A stretch of DNA of 64,000 nucleotides from the NCBI GenBank assembly GCA_949152475.1, contig OX424568.1, forward strand, positions 16,281,667 through 16,345,666. Reading direction: 5' to 3'. The first letter of the stretch is position 1. Every line of letters starts with the position of its first letter. The position numbers and the translations under genes were made by a program. Of this stretch, positions 37,494-50,100 are shown in pieces. The notes beneath the pieces are model-generated. The model saw only the letters and a program-made list of their open reading frames with translations. It was not told the DNA's origin and did no database searches. The stretch is from Terebella lapidaria (taxonomy: Eukaryota; Annelida; Polychaeta; Terebellida; Terebellidae).

Positions 37494-40400
37494 GATTATC
37501 TTTCTTCCCGACTGCGCGCAGAATCCTTATTTTTGATATCCTAACGAGTGCTTATATAGGCCTACACACAATGACAATTGTCTTCCAATATATTTTCCTT
37601 AATTGGTATATAATTCGTTATCTATTTATGTATCTAGGGCAACGCCGCGACTTCCATAACAACACATATAGATCACTAATCCTCACGTCCTCGTGTTGTT
37701 CTCGATTCAGCAAAAATTTAATCTAAGGTGTCCCTCATGGAAATTACTAGTAGGCTAGGAGCCCATTTTGACACCGTTATAGGCCAGCGATACATGCACA
37801 CTCAATCCCCAGCCAAACCCCCCAAAACCATCGCCCTCTTTCTTTGACTCTAGGTTTTGCGGGCCCTGGTAACTCAACATCTAGGACAAACATTTCGTTC
37901 ATTCATAAAAAAAATCTTTCCCACTCTCCCCTCCATGTGTATGAATGTACCTTAAGCTAGAATCTACATAACAGTGAAGTTGTACACACATGTGCATCAC
38001 TATGAAGGTAAAACGCTTATCAACTCCATCCGGTGCAAATTCTGTCGCCTCCCCCAGCAAACTACAAATACTAGTACTAAAAGACCTACTGTTTGTTGAA
38101 CCGCTACCGAAATACACCACCCCTCTCCACATCCCAACAAGAAAGAGGCTAATGAACATGTCATCCTTGGCAATATAGTTCCACAGGACGCTTGTGAACA
38201 CTTCAGCATGCTAATTTTTGTTCTCCACATAAAGGAGAATGCGATGTTTACAAAGCGCCCTGTCACATCGAGTGACCTCTTTGTCTTTTTATAGTTAGCC
38301 TTTATGTAATACTAAGTCGGTACAATATAAATTATTAACTATAATAATGACAACTACATGGGTGTCGTCATATAAACAATAGTTATATATTGGTATAGGT
38401 CCATGTATCGTATTACTAAACACATTAGCTTTGCCTATTTCATATTATTTTCACAAAGCCAAATATATCATATTTAGTACATGTCAACAAAGAAAATCAG
38501 ACTATTGGTATTTAGGGCACTGTTCTCTTGGAAAATTTTCGTCATTACTGCTTCGCAAAAATAAGAAATAGTTGTATTTTCGGTTTAATTTGATTTTTGT
38601 CACCATTCTTGTTTTGGCGTTTTCATACGGACGAGATTCCCATTCTTCTAAACATAACTGATATGTTGGCAACTAAATCTGGAGTGCAAACACCGCATTC
38701 AAAGATATCTTTCTATTGTTACAAATAGCATATGTCGTACTGATATATCAGATATATAAATGACAGCGAATTTCCGGTGATGAATATATCGTGAATCAAA
38801 TGTCACTACGTGTATGTTATAGAGGTACGATAGGGGTAAAACCGCAAATATGTGGTCCATCCAGGTCCTTCCTGTCTTCGTGGCAAATAGAGCGCCGCTC
38901 TTCATGTATACTATATCACCTGTGATAGTTTGGTCTGTTCGGCTTGATACTGGCTCACTGGGAGCCAGAAGCGAGATAATTTTGCCATATGTTGAGTCAT
39001 CCCATGCTATTATTCATATTACCAGAAACCCACTTAAGGGGTTCTGATAGTACTTATAGTCATGCCTTCATATTTGTGACGAGTATATTTGAACAAAGTG
39101 ACATTGGCCTGTCAAAACTGTATATAGTATATATATATATTTGTTTTTAAATCTACGCACTGCCGAAAATAATAGCGTTTTTATCACTGCTACGGTACGA
39201 TGAAGATCGAGCATGTATATGCGACTATGCGTGGGTGTGATGGACGTGTGATTTTACTAGTATACATATAATTGCTGGCAGGAAATGGATGTGTAAATCA
39301 GGTTAAATCAGGTTCTATTGTAAAGATTGGAAGACTCGGTTTGCGAATAGGCTTTTATCAGAAATATATCTCTTTTATGTATTCTTCCTTGATAGCATGT
39401 AATTTAACAGAAACAGAAATACACCCCAAAGAGTGTGTATTCTACTTCATTGCAGACGAGATATACATATAGTGAATTCGAGAAAGCACTCAACACTGTT
39501 TTTGTGCTTTATACAATCGAATGATAATTTATCGAGTTTCAAATTATATGCAATTAGTAATAATAGGCCTTTAATTAGTAAAAAAAGGCCTATGCTATGT
39601 GTATCTAACAACACTAGAAAACGTACCATCAACAAGGAAAATATAATTAATTTGCGGTTGTTTCGTCTTTAAAAATATGTTCATCGATGAATAGTGTGAA
39701 TATAATATTATTTCTCGTTCTAAGTAGAGTAGAAACCATAATGATATGATATGGCCATATTTCGCAATGTCAATTCTCACCATGCGGTCGTCGTTTTCCT
39801 GCAACTATTCCACATTTCCATGACAACCAGCGGTCAGTTTTACAACCTCTGGTGTTTTATATATTTGTCATTATTTAAGGTTATCCAAAACTTTAAGGAG
39901 GGAATATTCGTATGATCTTTAGTTGTCACATACTAGAAATATATTGAAATTTTGCAGTCTTCTAGTAAAGTAATAAAATAAATGTGTGATTTCGCAATAT
40001 CCCCAAACATTAGCCAATCAGTTACTCAGGATTTTGACGAGTCTGAACATGTTCGACGGGCATTGAATACACCGCTCGACAAAATTTTGTATATTGTATT
40101 GCCTGCACCAATGAGACAAGCTGAATGAATAGATACATGGATAAAATTAAAGCACAATAAAACCAATGTTGTGTAAAATACTTTATTTACAAATTACAAT
40201 GTCCATGCCTACTAATTTTGGAACACAATTTCACAATGGGACTTAATTTCGTCATTGCATGTATGGGAATTTATCATAACGTTCAAAATACGTTCATTCC
40301 CATATACTCGAATAATGAGACATACATGATGAATACACTGAAAGTCCACATAGTATCGTATGCATTGTTTAACAAAAACAGTGGTAAATCGTAATTTGTA

Positions 40401-41341
40401 AAAACGTAAATGTAAATTTCATTTAAATACAAGCGTTCTAAAACATTTCATATTTGGAAATCAAAATTTATCCATAAGCTCAATAAAACTTATCGCAGCA
40501 GTTTGTGGAGAATAAATATATTCTATTTTTCTAGTACTTTTATTTCTGGATTCTTCTCGTGTCAGTGATATGTGCCAAATTACCAAACATACATATTTTC
40601 GGCATGGGACCTACACCCCCTTTAAGAGATTTTTATATACAAATAGATGGGTCATCTATCAAATGGGGCATATCAGTTTCACTGATAAAATACTTTATAA
40701 ATGTACAGAATACATGTTCACAGATATAATACATGTATGGATATGATTATTACATTACTATCATTACATTACTATTATTATTAAATTTTTACATTAAGGT
40801 TGGAATAAATATTGTATCAATTATAGACAACCCGTTTTACACACGTGCCCGATTTGTTCAATGATTTGATAGAACTCTTCATCATATCTAGATAATAACA
40901 GCATCTCATTTTACCCATTCCAATAGTGTCTCCAAATAAGCGCCCGGTTAACAACCAGCAGGCTCCTGCCGTGAAATAGCGGGCGCCTAAAGGCGCTTAT
41001 TTGGAGGCGAAGGGGCATATAGTATCGAGATTTTTTAATTTTCCTATTCACTTAGCTGATACAATCTATAAGAGGCTGTGTGAAATGGACCTTTCGAGTT
41101 GCACCTGTGCATAACGTAACAGATTTCATATTTTTTTCTGGTACATTGCTGTACAATTCCCGGGGGGGGGGGGGGGTGGGGGTGATCCACTGACATCCAT
41201 TTGAGATGCAGAAAAAAGCAGTATTGTTTGAAAATTGACAGTCCTTGTATTTGGAAAAGAAGTGACGCGCATACAACCGGAAACATTGAATGTTTGTTTT
41301 TTTGTATCCTATTTATCGAACGATAACACCACAGGCTGCCA
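37494..41341. other. Intergenic DNA between the two TNF ligand genes
   Basis: No additional exon was recognised. A small inverted-repeat element lies at 40932-41016. The region should hold the ligand A promoter; no TATA box stands out near 37500. Confidence 0.4.
40932..41016. mobile_element. Short inverted-repeat element
   Basis: CTCCAAATAAGCGCC and GGCGCTTATTTGGAG form a perfect 15-bp inverted repeat around a GC-rich centre (AACCAGCAGGCTCCTG). No coding capacity. Probably a very small MITE or hairpin. Confidence 0.6.
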
Positions 41342-41557
41342 TTATAACCGAAACATTCCAAAGAAGGTAGTCGATGCACGTGCATTAATCGGGTATCTCA
41401 GCTTGTTTGAGACCCGAACAGTTTGATGTTGCTCCAAAAATGCGACGCCGCCCGTCCAGCAACTCTTTCTCGAAGCGCCCGTTGCTAGGCAATAGAACCG
41501 GTTCTCCCCGTCAACTTCTATCAAGAAAGCCGCGTCTTTTTTGGCATTGTACACTAC
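41342..41557 (-). CDS. TNF ligand B, candidate terminal exon 7c (EDA/Eiger-like)
   Basis: After acceptor ATTGCTACAG the frame reads VVYNAKKDAAFLIEVDGE and runs 71 codons to a stop. FYCLATGASRKSCWTGGVAF and ASTTFFGMFRL are close to the C-terminal half of ectodysplasin and Eiger-type ligands (compare C-Y-T-A-G-V and T-T-F-F-G in EDA, from memory). It is shorter than exons 7a and 7b and clearly diverged from them, but starts at the same residue and phase. It has no upstream TNF exons of its own between 41.6 and 43.8 kb. The simplest reading is a third alternative last exon of ligand B. An orphan exon from a lost gene is the alternative. Confidence 0.82.
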   Translation of the reverse strand, partial: VVYNAKKDAAFLIEVDGENRFYCLATGASRKSCWTGGVAFLEQHQTVRVSNKLRYPINARASTTFFGMFRL

Positions 41558-42059
41558 CTGTAGCAATATAATGAAAAATACATTTTATTGGCACTCTCGC
41601 CTAAACGAGACACAACACGACACAACAAACCTGAATGTGGATTTCTCAAGTGACACCAAAAGGGTTTATGTTTCCCCCCGAAATATAGCTATTAGCATGC
41701 ATATGTTGAAGTAGGTGATTGACGGTTTGTGTCAGTTCCTTTTGGAGACCATTCTCTTACAACAGCTTGTAGCTGTTCAATTAGTTATTAAGATGACCCC
41801 CCCCCCCCCCGCGATTAGCAACAGCTATTGAGTAATTCAGTATAAATCAACGTCAGAATAACACTTCAAGCTAACTAAATAAACCTGATGTGACATCCCA
41901 TTGCTAACTAATTAAACCTGATGTGACATCCCAAAAAAATTAGCATCTCGATTATATGGAAAATATGCCAAAACTCCAAACAAACACAACTTCATATTTA
42001 AGTGTCTTGTTCAATATGAATTGTACAGATTGGGCTTCTGTCACAACTTTTGTGTTAAA

Positions 42060-42690
42060 TAGTGTAGAATTGATTTTGGGCAATAACATGAACAAATAAA
42101 TATTTATATCGTTGACTTAAGGCTTTAAATTGTGTAGAATAAATATATTGCTGACAAGACCTCAAATTGTGCAGACTCCAGACAGATAACTAACTATATT
42201 GTCGACAAGACAATATTGTCGACAAGACAATATACCTTAAATTGTATAGAATATAGAACAGATAACTAACTATATCGTTGACAAGATCTTAAATTGTGTA
42301 GAATCTATTTTTTTTACGATAGATAACTTACTATATTGTCGACAAGACCTTAAATGGTATAGAATATATTTTTTACAACAGAGAACCTAACTATATCGTT
42401 GACAAGATCTTAAATCGTGTAGAATCTATTTTTTTACAACAGATAACTAACGACATTGTCGACAAGACCTTAACTTGTATAGAATATATATATTTTTTTA
42501 CAACAGATAACTAACTATATTGCTGACAAGACCTTAAATTGTGCAAAATCTATTTCTTACAACAGATAACTAACTATATTGTCGACAAGACCTTAAATTA
42601 TGTAGAATATATTTTTTCACATCAAATAACTAACTTTATTGTTGACAAGACCTCAAATTGTGTAGAAGCTTTTTTGGACAACAAATAACT
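42060..42690. repeat. About 60-bp tandem repeat, some nine to ten units
   Basis: GACAAGACCTTAAATTGTGTAG-like words recur at about 42154, 42281, 42343, 42401, 42462, 42525, 42586 and 42645, with AACAGATAACTAACTATATTG between them. The array lies between terminal exons 7b and 7c of TNF ligand B. Most units contain TTGTCGACAA or TTGTTGACAA, a short palindrome. Confidence 0.9.
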
Positions 42691-43125
42691 ACCTAAAGTA
42701 CAAAATTAATGCTTATATATTGTACCAGAATCCCACTCAGTTTAACTGACAGAATTGGAAACGGGATATGGATGTGGTTAGTTTTGAGCATATGTTTTGT
42801 TGAACCAACTGTGTGAACAAAATATAATTACTGTGTTATTAATGCAGTTACTGCCTTTCCTTCTTTTTTTTTATTAAATTTTAGCAAAAAGGTTGAAGCC
42901 TAAGTAATTATCCCGGGTAGTAGTTTGAAGTATTTTTTCGAAAAACGGAATAATTTAGATGTTTTTTTCTTGTCTTCGATCGATGTGCGATTAATATATA
43001 TATATATATTAATATATTCCACTGAGTGCCTACATATATATATATTCAACTGAGCGCCTACAATATATATGGTCTAGATGTTAAAGAGGACATTTTCAAC
43101 AAACAGTTTAACATATATATGCAGT

Positions 43126-43131
43126 TTTATT
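43126..43131 (-). terminator. Candidate poly(A) signal after exon 7b
   Basis: AATAAA on the minus strand, about 735 bases beyond the 7b stop codon. It would give a long 3' untranslated region. Not confirmed. Confidence 0.3.
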
Positions 43132-43865
43132 TTGAACACTATACAGATGTATAACGAAGCACAATGCTTTTTTTTCTCACCAAGTTTGTGTGATAACATG
43201 AATAAATGACATTTATACAGCACAAAAATAAATAAGATACACATCTTTGCATGAACATATAAGACTACTACCTGTAACACCGCTTATAAAATGCTATGTG
43301 GCAACTATTTATATTACCGGTATGAACAACTTTCGGAGTGAAATATTGGACAAACAGAATAACTAAATCATAATAACTGAAAACATCATCTAGTGTGAAT
43401 GCCATGTGAATTTGAATATGTGCGGAAATATTCAGTGGTAAACGTAGGAGCCGAAATATTCAGTAAATTTGTTTTGTATTGTTACAAAACAACCACCTGG
43501 ATAATAGAGAAACACTAACAATATTGACGAATTACACCCAATATATAAATGGTATGCACTGGTCATTTGAACCATTCTGTATGTAAACAAATACAATATA
43601 CATGTAATATGAACTTATTGGCTCAACAGACTACTGCGGTAGCTACATACAAAACATTATAGCAACAAGCATAGGATGTCTCAATGAAGTACAACATGGA
43701 TTGTCAGCACTAAAGTATCGAATTGTGCCATACGATAAAGAAACAACCCCTCCCTCGCAAAAAAGAAAACCCTCTCACAAAAACATGCAGTCATCTGTCA
43801 TGTGTGTCGAATGAAGCGAGCTGCCAAATAAATAGACGAACAGAAGTCAACGGACAGCAGCAGTC

Positions 43866-44150
43866 CTACAAGCTTTTTATACCAAAGTATGTGAATCCCG
43901 TTTTTCTTGGGGCGACATGAAGCGAATTGGAGATGGACTCCACTCGTACTGCGTCTCCTGGTCGCAAATACTGCACTGCACTGGCGTGACATGACTTGTA
44001 CTTCGCCGTGTCGATCGGGTTGCCCGATTGGTTGATGTGGTCGACGCCATTTAAACAGGACAATAGCGTGACGCCACGTGGCTCGCTCTGATTGGCTGGA
44101 TCCTTCTTCACGTGGAATCCCATGTGTGCGCGTGTATCGTGGAATGTCAC
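43866..44150 (-). CDS. TNF ligand B, candidate terminal exon 7b
   Basis: After acceptor CCTGTACAG the frame reads VTFHDTRAHMGFHVKK and runs 94 codons to a stop. The opening VTFHDT parallels ITFHET of exon 7a, and NPIDTAKYKSC parallels QPIDAAVYKKC, so the two exons are paralogous duplicates. Other features of the fold are LRPGDAVRVESI and GFTYFGIKSL at the end. There is a Cys pair (LLSCLNG, YKSCHA). Joined to the shared exons it would give 437 residues. A canonical minus-strand AATAAA occurs at 43126-43131. Confidence 0.88.
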   Translation of the reverse strand: MTFHDTRAHMGFHVKKDPANQSEPRGVTLLSCLNGVDHINQSGNPIDTAKYKSCHASAVQYLRPGDAVRVESISNSLHVAPRKTGFTYFGIKSL

Positions 44151-44713
44151 CTGTACAGGACGAATATCAAAACAAAGATGCACATTCAGTTCAATTAATT
44201 TCAATTTAGATATGTTATCTTTGAAGCGAGAAAGCCGGTGAATCATGGATAACTCATCTTTGTTTTGATATGTCCCTAATGTACACATATTTCTCACGAA
44301 TACTTGTTTAGACATTTACAATGTTGAAAATGACAATGTATGTACCTGTTTCTATACAAACTCATTGTTTAAATATGTCATGGATAATAATTTGTAATGG
44401 ACAGTTAAATATTAACAGCAACAACTTTGTACAATCAAATATCGATAATATTATGTACAGTACGCAAGCATTAGGGCATGTCTGTAATCAACAACACATC
44501 AGTGTTAATAAATAGTCAGCTAATTTGTTCAACATATCTTCTGTTACATCATTCACTGAGGACAACTCATAACATCAGAATCACAAAGTTTGAACACGTT
44601 CGCACCAGAAAGACCCGGATAAATAGACCTGAAGGTAAAAAAACCTCTAGAATAAATATCAGTCCGTGGTAAGATCGTATCCTCAACAACAACAATAACA
44701 ACAACTTCTCCAC

Positions 44714-44989
44714 TTAGTTGCCAAGTAGCACTAGTCCCCAAAATGTGCGTCTTGGATCTGTAGCAATATGCCGCCCTCGATATCTGACATATATCGTGAT
44801 GACGTCATCAGTCTCAAGCCTGATGACTCGCGTGACGTCACATTTCTTGTAAACGGCGGCGTCTATTGGTTGCGCATCAGCCACTTTGTCAATGGTAGCG
44901 TCGCAACCGACGATAGCAGTTGGGCCTTCACCCGGGCTGATGCGGAGAACATTAAATTCCAGAGGGGACGTAGTCTCGTGGAACGTGAT
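44714..44989 (-). CDS. TNF ligand B, candidate terminal exon 7a
   Basis: After acceptor TTTTTAG the frame reads ITFHETTSPLEFNVLRIS and continues 91 codons to TAA. It supplies the C-terminal half of a TNF homology domain: a Cys pair (VGCDAT and YKKCDV), DDVITIYVRY in the position of the strand before the last turn, and FWGLVLLG at the end. It begins at the same residue (the V/I after YAQ) and in the same phase 0 as the other two terminal exons. Joined to the shared exons it would give 434 residues. No canonical poly(A) signal was seen between it and exon 7b, so it may share a 3' end further on. Confidence 0.82.
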   Translation of the reverse strand: MTFHETTSPLEFNVLRISPGEGPTAIVGCDATIDKVADAQPIDAAVYKKCDVTRVIRLETDDVITIYVRYRGRHIATDPRRTFWGLVLLGN

Positions 44990-45221
44990 CTAAAAATTGG
45001 GGAGAAATCAAATATGGCGGTCGTTTTTCAGTATCATGTGATCACATATACCTCGACAAATGCATTATTTGACTTATTATTTCCTTATCTGCAGTTGTTT
45101 ATTTTGGGTCTGGCCTTGTGGTTTCCTTCGTACCAAAAATGAATTAAATATTGAGGGGAAAACCCCTTTTCAGTCAAAGGGAAAACGAAAATGAAAGCAC
45201 ATCCGGACAAAGAATAACAAC

Positions 45222-45290
45222 ACAACGACAGGTAAACTGTCAAACAACTGGTTCAAAAATAGGCGATGAACAAATCCCAGGACCGCCAAT
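45222..45290 (+). pseudogene. Homeodomain helix-3 fragment, broken
   Basis: On the plus strand, 45243-45266 encodes NNWFKNRR, the core of a homeodomain recognition helix (W-F-x-N-R-R). Just upstream, in another frame, is TQRQV, as expected before it (TQRQV-NNWFKNRR). The two are separated by an extra 8 bases, TGTCAAAC, apparently a small duplication of the AAAC context. A stop follows soon after. This looks like a decayed fragment of a homeobox gene, perhaps SIX- or TALE-like, lying antisense in the intron between exons 6 and 7a of TNF ligand B. The match is short, so chance is not excluded. Confidence 0.35.
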
Positions 45291-46082
45291 ATAGCTAAAG
45301 AACCTTTCTCGAAAGAAGGAACATTTGGAATCTTCAACCCTCGCACGTGGATATCGAGTACGCCATGTTGGATAGAAAATACCACAAGGAGAACCACAGA
45401 ACCGAGTGTATTGGAGTACCTGACGTCCATCAATTCGACCGGAAGGTAACGATAATGACAGAACAATGTCGAGACAACGAACAACCGCATGAAAGAAATA
45501 ACAGGTGCACTAAAGTTTTTTGTTGTTGTATTATTCTCAGATCAGGAGAGTTTGCTTCTCAAATCAGTTGTCTTTTGTTATTTCGTATTTTTAATATGTC
45601 TGTAATCTGTTTATTGTTTGTCAATATACATTTCATTGTTATATTATATGTTTTTTTAGTTGTGTTTTGGGTTTTCACCTGTTTTATGAATTTTCAATTT
45701 ATTTTCAGTTTAACGGAATATTTGCTATTATTGTGGGTTTATTATTTTTGTTAAGATACATTTTTTTTTTATGATCTTCATATATTATGATTTGTTCGCC
45801 GATTTTCATTAATTGTTTTTCAACTTCTTTCATTTTGTGTCATTGGTTTCATCTCGATTTGAATGATATATTTATCACTGTTTGTTGATTGCCCGTATTC
45901 ACAGAAGAATATGTAATACATCCTTTATATTTTGTGTGCAGCTTACAAGCATGCAATATCTTAGATTGATAAAACATTATTTAATTTACTATCTTAAAAC
46001 TATCATAAGTAGCATTCAAAATAATAATTTATACTCAGTATCGCTTACTCTAATAACAATGTAATTGATAACGGTTACATAC

Positions 46083-47086
46083 CTGGGCGTATATGAAGTA
46101 AAGTCCTGCGACCTTGACCCTAACCTCTCTGATTTCTCCGTCCAGATTTCCGGGAATGACGTCATAAGTTTCGTTCATCTTGGGGTTCAAGGTGGCATTC
46201 CTTGCCCACTCTGGAATTCTCCAAAACTCCAAAGTCTCATCTGCAAAATTCAGAATCAAATTGTATATACTAGTATATTCAAAGTTTATCTGTGAAAGTT
46301 CCGAAGGTTTTCTCTCAGATTATAAATTATAAGTGATATAAATCATCAGTGATTGCTATTTTTCTAGTTTTTGAGAAAAATGTCGCATACTTTGCGGTAA
46401 ATAGCCTTGATAATAGAGTTTGCCATGGAGCATGTCTCGAAAAAGGCTCGAATTATCCTTGTACTGTGTTTGTTCTGAAAAGACAATCAACATTTTGAAG
46501 ATTAATTGAATGTATTGTATTTCATAGTCATTATATTTCCAGATATGACAACAAATTATTAATTATCAATCATAGGCGGATATGCTGTGCCCAAAATAAC
46601 GTATGAAAGCGCTACCAATAAGCTACAAAATTAATTTGATAGTATGCACTGAAATTTCTTAGGACAATTGTCACTTCTCGGTTCATTTACGATCATAGAA
46701 CTCTTAAGAAAATCGGTTTTACCGAGTGGGGTCATCTCGATATTCCCCTCGAGGTGTATAGCGCTGTGTGACGAGGTTTTGCTGATTTCATCCTGTGAAT
46801 GAAAAACAACACTTGCTACATGTAATGGACCTTTATACACGCGCATCGCTGAATAAGAGAAGCTCTCAGCAATATTAACGAAGGTTTGTAGTGAGTGAAA
46901 CAGATTAATTATATATGATGAACTGCTGAACGTAGATTCACTAACCTGAACTAAACTTTTCAAGCCATCTGAATTTAAAATAAGAGAAAAAAAAATACTG
47001 TTTAGAAAACATAGGATAAACATTCGTTAGATATACTATTACACACCGATTCTTTTTTTATTTCATCCTCATCTCATTTTATTGTC

Positions 47087-47156
<70 letters not shown>

Positions 47157-50100
47157 TCAAAACGTTTGGTAACTTTCTACAAATCATGACTATCAATACA
47201 GTGCAGACTTTAGTGGAGAAAAAACCCAGTAAAACTCACGTAAACATTCCTCTTTTCCAGTCAGTTTCGCGTTTTTTTTACGGCCATCGTATTTAAACTC
47301 GCATTTATTGTTGCTCCTTCGCTTCTTTCCGCCGCGGTTTCCTCTATTCCGACCCCCTCCGTTCCCCTTATTTCCACCCCTTTGGTGTCGCTGACCTCGG
47401 CCGGAGGCCTCGCGGCGCCCTCGTATCAGCGTCTCTTCAAGGTCATCATCGTCTTCAAGGTCATCGTAGTCATCTTCAGGATCCTGGATGTTAAATGTTT
47501 TAATTTCGTTCAATACAAATCATGTTCGAAATTATATCATTATAAGCAACAGGCATTGTGCAAATATGTTGGGTGGTATTAGCAGCGTTTTTAGGCCTTT
47601 GCATTGCAATATAAGATGTAGTGAATAGTCTGAACTAGACTCATACTATGGCGCCCCGTTCGTGCCACAAAAAAGAGAGTTTATTTTTTTTCTAACTCAT
47701 ACGTATGAGATAGTATCTCATACGTATGAGATAATAAGTCATACGTATGAGATAATAAGTCATACGTATGAGATACTAAGTCATACGTAGGAGATACTAA
47801 CACATACGTATGACTTATTAACACATACGTATGACTTACTAACACATACGTATGAGATTATAAATCATACGTATGAGATTATAAATCATACGTATGAGAT
47901 AACATGTCATACGTATGAGATACTAACACATACGTATGAGATACTTATCTTATACGTATGAGATATTTCTTTATAAGTAGATAGATATGTGAAATTGTCA
48001 TGGAGAGCGTAAAAGAAGCAAGAAGGTTACATGGAAAACACGGAGGACACACATATTACTTCTATTTCCATGGCGGTGTCGGGTATATAGAAAGTTTAGT
48101 ATCTCCTACGTATGTGTTAGTATTCCATACGTATGACATGTTATCTCATACGTATGAGTTAGAAAAAAAAATTAACTTCTCTTTTTTTGTGGCACGAACG
48201 GGGCGCCATACTCATCCATCTATGCGCATGTTGCTAATAATTTGAAGCTATAATTTTTTCGAAACGTTATGATAAACGAGAAATTGCCCGCGAGAAACGA
48301 AAGTAAACCAAACGCTATGACGTTGGCTCAAAGCCAGTAGCCCATGCTGTGCACGTCCTTAAAACTGTTTAGAATATATGGCGCAGTCAATAGAGGGTGT
48401 CTTCATACATTTTTGTCACTTGTACAACAAGATTTCCGACTTCCGTGCGGGTAACGAAAATTTATGACTTTAAGTTTTGGCTTCAATAAATTTGATTGAT
48501 TGATTGATTGATCCACATCACCAAGTAGTATTCACGGTGACAAGTTTTTAATCGCACGTGATCATTGGGAAGTATCGATTTATTTTACTTAACTAGCCTA
48601 CCTAGCCACTTTAGCGATATCTCTCTCTCTATCTGTCAGTATCTGTATAGAAGGGTGTAGTTTATTTTGGACCGGTTTCAGGCACTCCAGGTCAGCCAAT
48701 ATTTTTTTTTATTCTTATCTGATTCAGGTCAATCAATATATAAACAACAACAAAGGGCTCAGTGTTCAATAATTTATGGGATACTTCCGCGAGATATGAT
48801 ATTGTAACCGAGATTACATTACAGAGTCGAGTTCGGATACCTCTCTCAAACGATTGTTTGCAAATATCGAAGTGTAAAATCTGTAAAAAAAATTCCGAGT
48901 CTGTTTGAACGGCATGTATCAAGTCCGTCATTTAGGCCTATATTGAAGAGGCAAATTATTTACAAAAACAAAGTGAATAACAGTTAATGTTCTGGTTTCG
49001 TGCATTTGGCTTTTCCATTTGGGGATTTTCATGAAGTACATCATGCTCAGAATTTGTGCTTATACCGAATTAAAATATTGTAGGCATACAATATTTGTAG
49101 GTCACTATTATTATTATAAAAGCTGTCTGACCGCATGTGGTATAGGCATAAAACCACATAAGTGGAAGATAATCGCTCTGTACCAATACTGTTCAGTTAG
49201 AAATTGACACGTTGTATTTGTTAGGGAAAAACGAAACCGCAGTTTCTGTTGTTAATGGTTTTTCACTCAAAACATGAAAGGTCGAGAATCAATACTACTA
49301 CCGGACATTTATGTTTGTATTCGCCAGTCTGAAAATAAGTAGGCTACGCGGACAGATCTATCATACATTCGTAAAAATAAACCAAAATATGCTCCTATGA
49401 TACCATTTTGATGAATAGCTTACACGTGTAGCTATGCACTGTTATAAATCATGTATAGGAGGTATATATTGTTATTCAAAATTGCTAGGCATAGGCCTTC
49501 TCTATATAGGTCAAGTTATTCATGTTTTTAATTTAGTTCCTGTTGAAGAAATGGCCTCATATGGCGCTCTCTGTATACTTTTAAAAGTATGGCAAAAAAA
49601 AATAAATATATGTAATACCCGGTATATCAATTCCTAATTCTCGGGACAAAATATCTAGAAGCTCACCTTATTGAAAATATATTATTGGATTTATTGACAT
49701 AGGACATAACATAGATGTAAACCAACCCATATCTATTTTAGTTCTCGGATCACAATAGAAAATTAATTTTTCTTGTTTCATTCGATGGTGTTAATCGTAT
49801 GAATGATACATTTACAAATTCATATTTCTATAAAATGTAAGTACGCATACACATTTCGAGATCAACACACCGTCTATATGCTCTCCCCTATATTAGCCCT
49901 CAACTCACCCCATTGCCTCCGAGCAGCCAGGGATCTCCCGAGCTTGTCTCGTACAGCTCGTAGTCGCTTTCATCTTCAACGGTCCCGTCATTCGTGTTTT
50001 CCACGTCGATGTCCCAAATTACTTCTTCCTGGTCGTGTCCCTCGCGCTGATTTCCATGCGCGTTCGCATGTGCTGAATTTGAATTCTTCGCGCGCTCCGC

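Noticed and set aside
41342-41557. Exon 7c as the last exon of TNF ligand A
   Set aside because: It lies upstream of ligand A exon 1 on the same strand, so it cannot be its 3' exon.
44768-45142. Plus-strand open frame of 124 codons
   Set aside because: It is the shadow of the minus-strand TNF exon 7a, which has homology, splice sites and a sensible stop.
45347-45754. 135-codon plus-strand frame as a transposase or homeobox gene
   Set aside because: It runs into low-complexity hydrophobic AT-rich codons and has no motif. Only the short helix-3 fragment upstream is kept as a fossil.
48000-48245. Plus-strand open frame of 81 codons
   Set aside because: It lies within and across the end of the palindrome-rich transposon and its end sequence is set by the inverted repeat.
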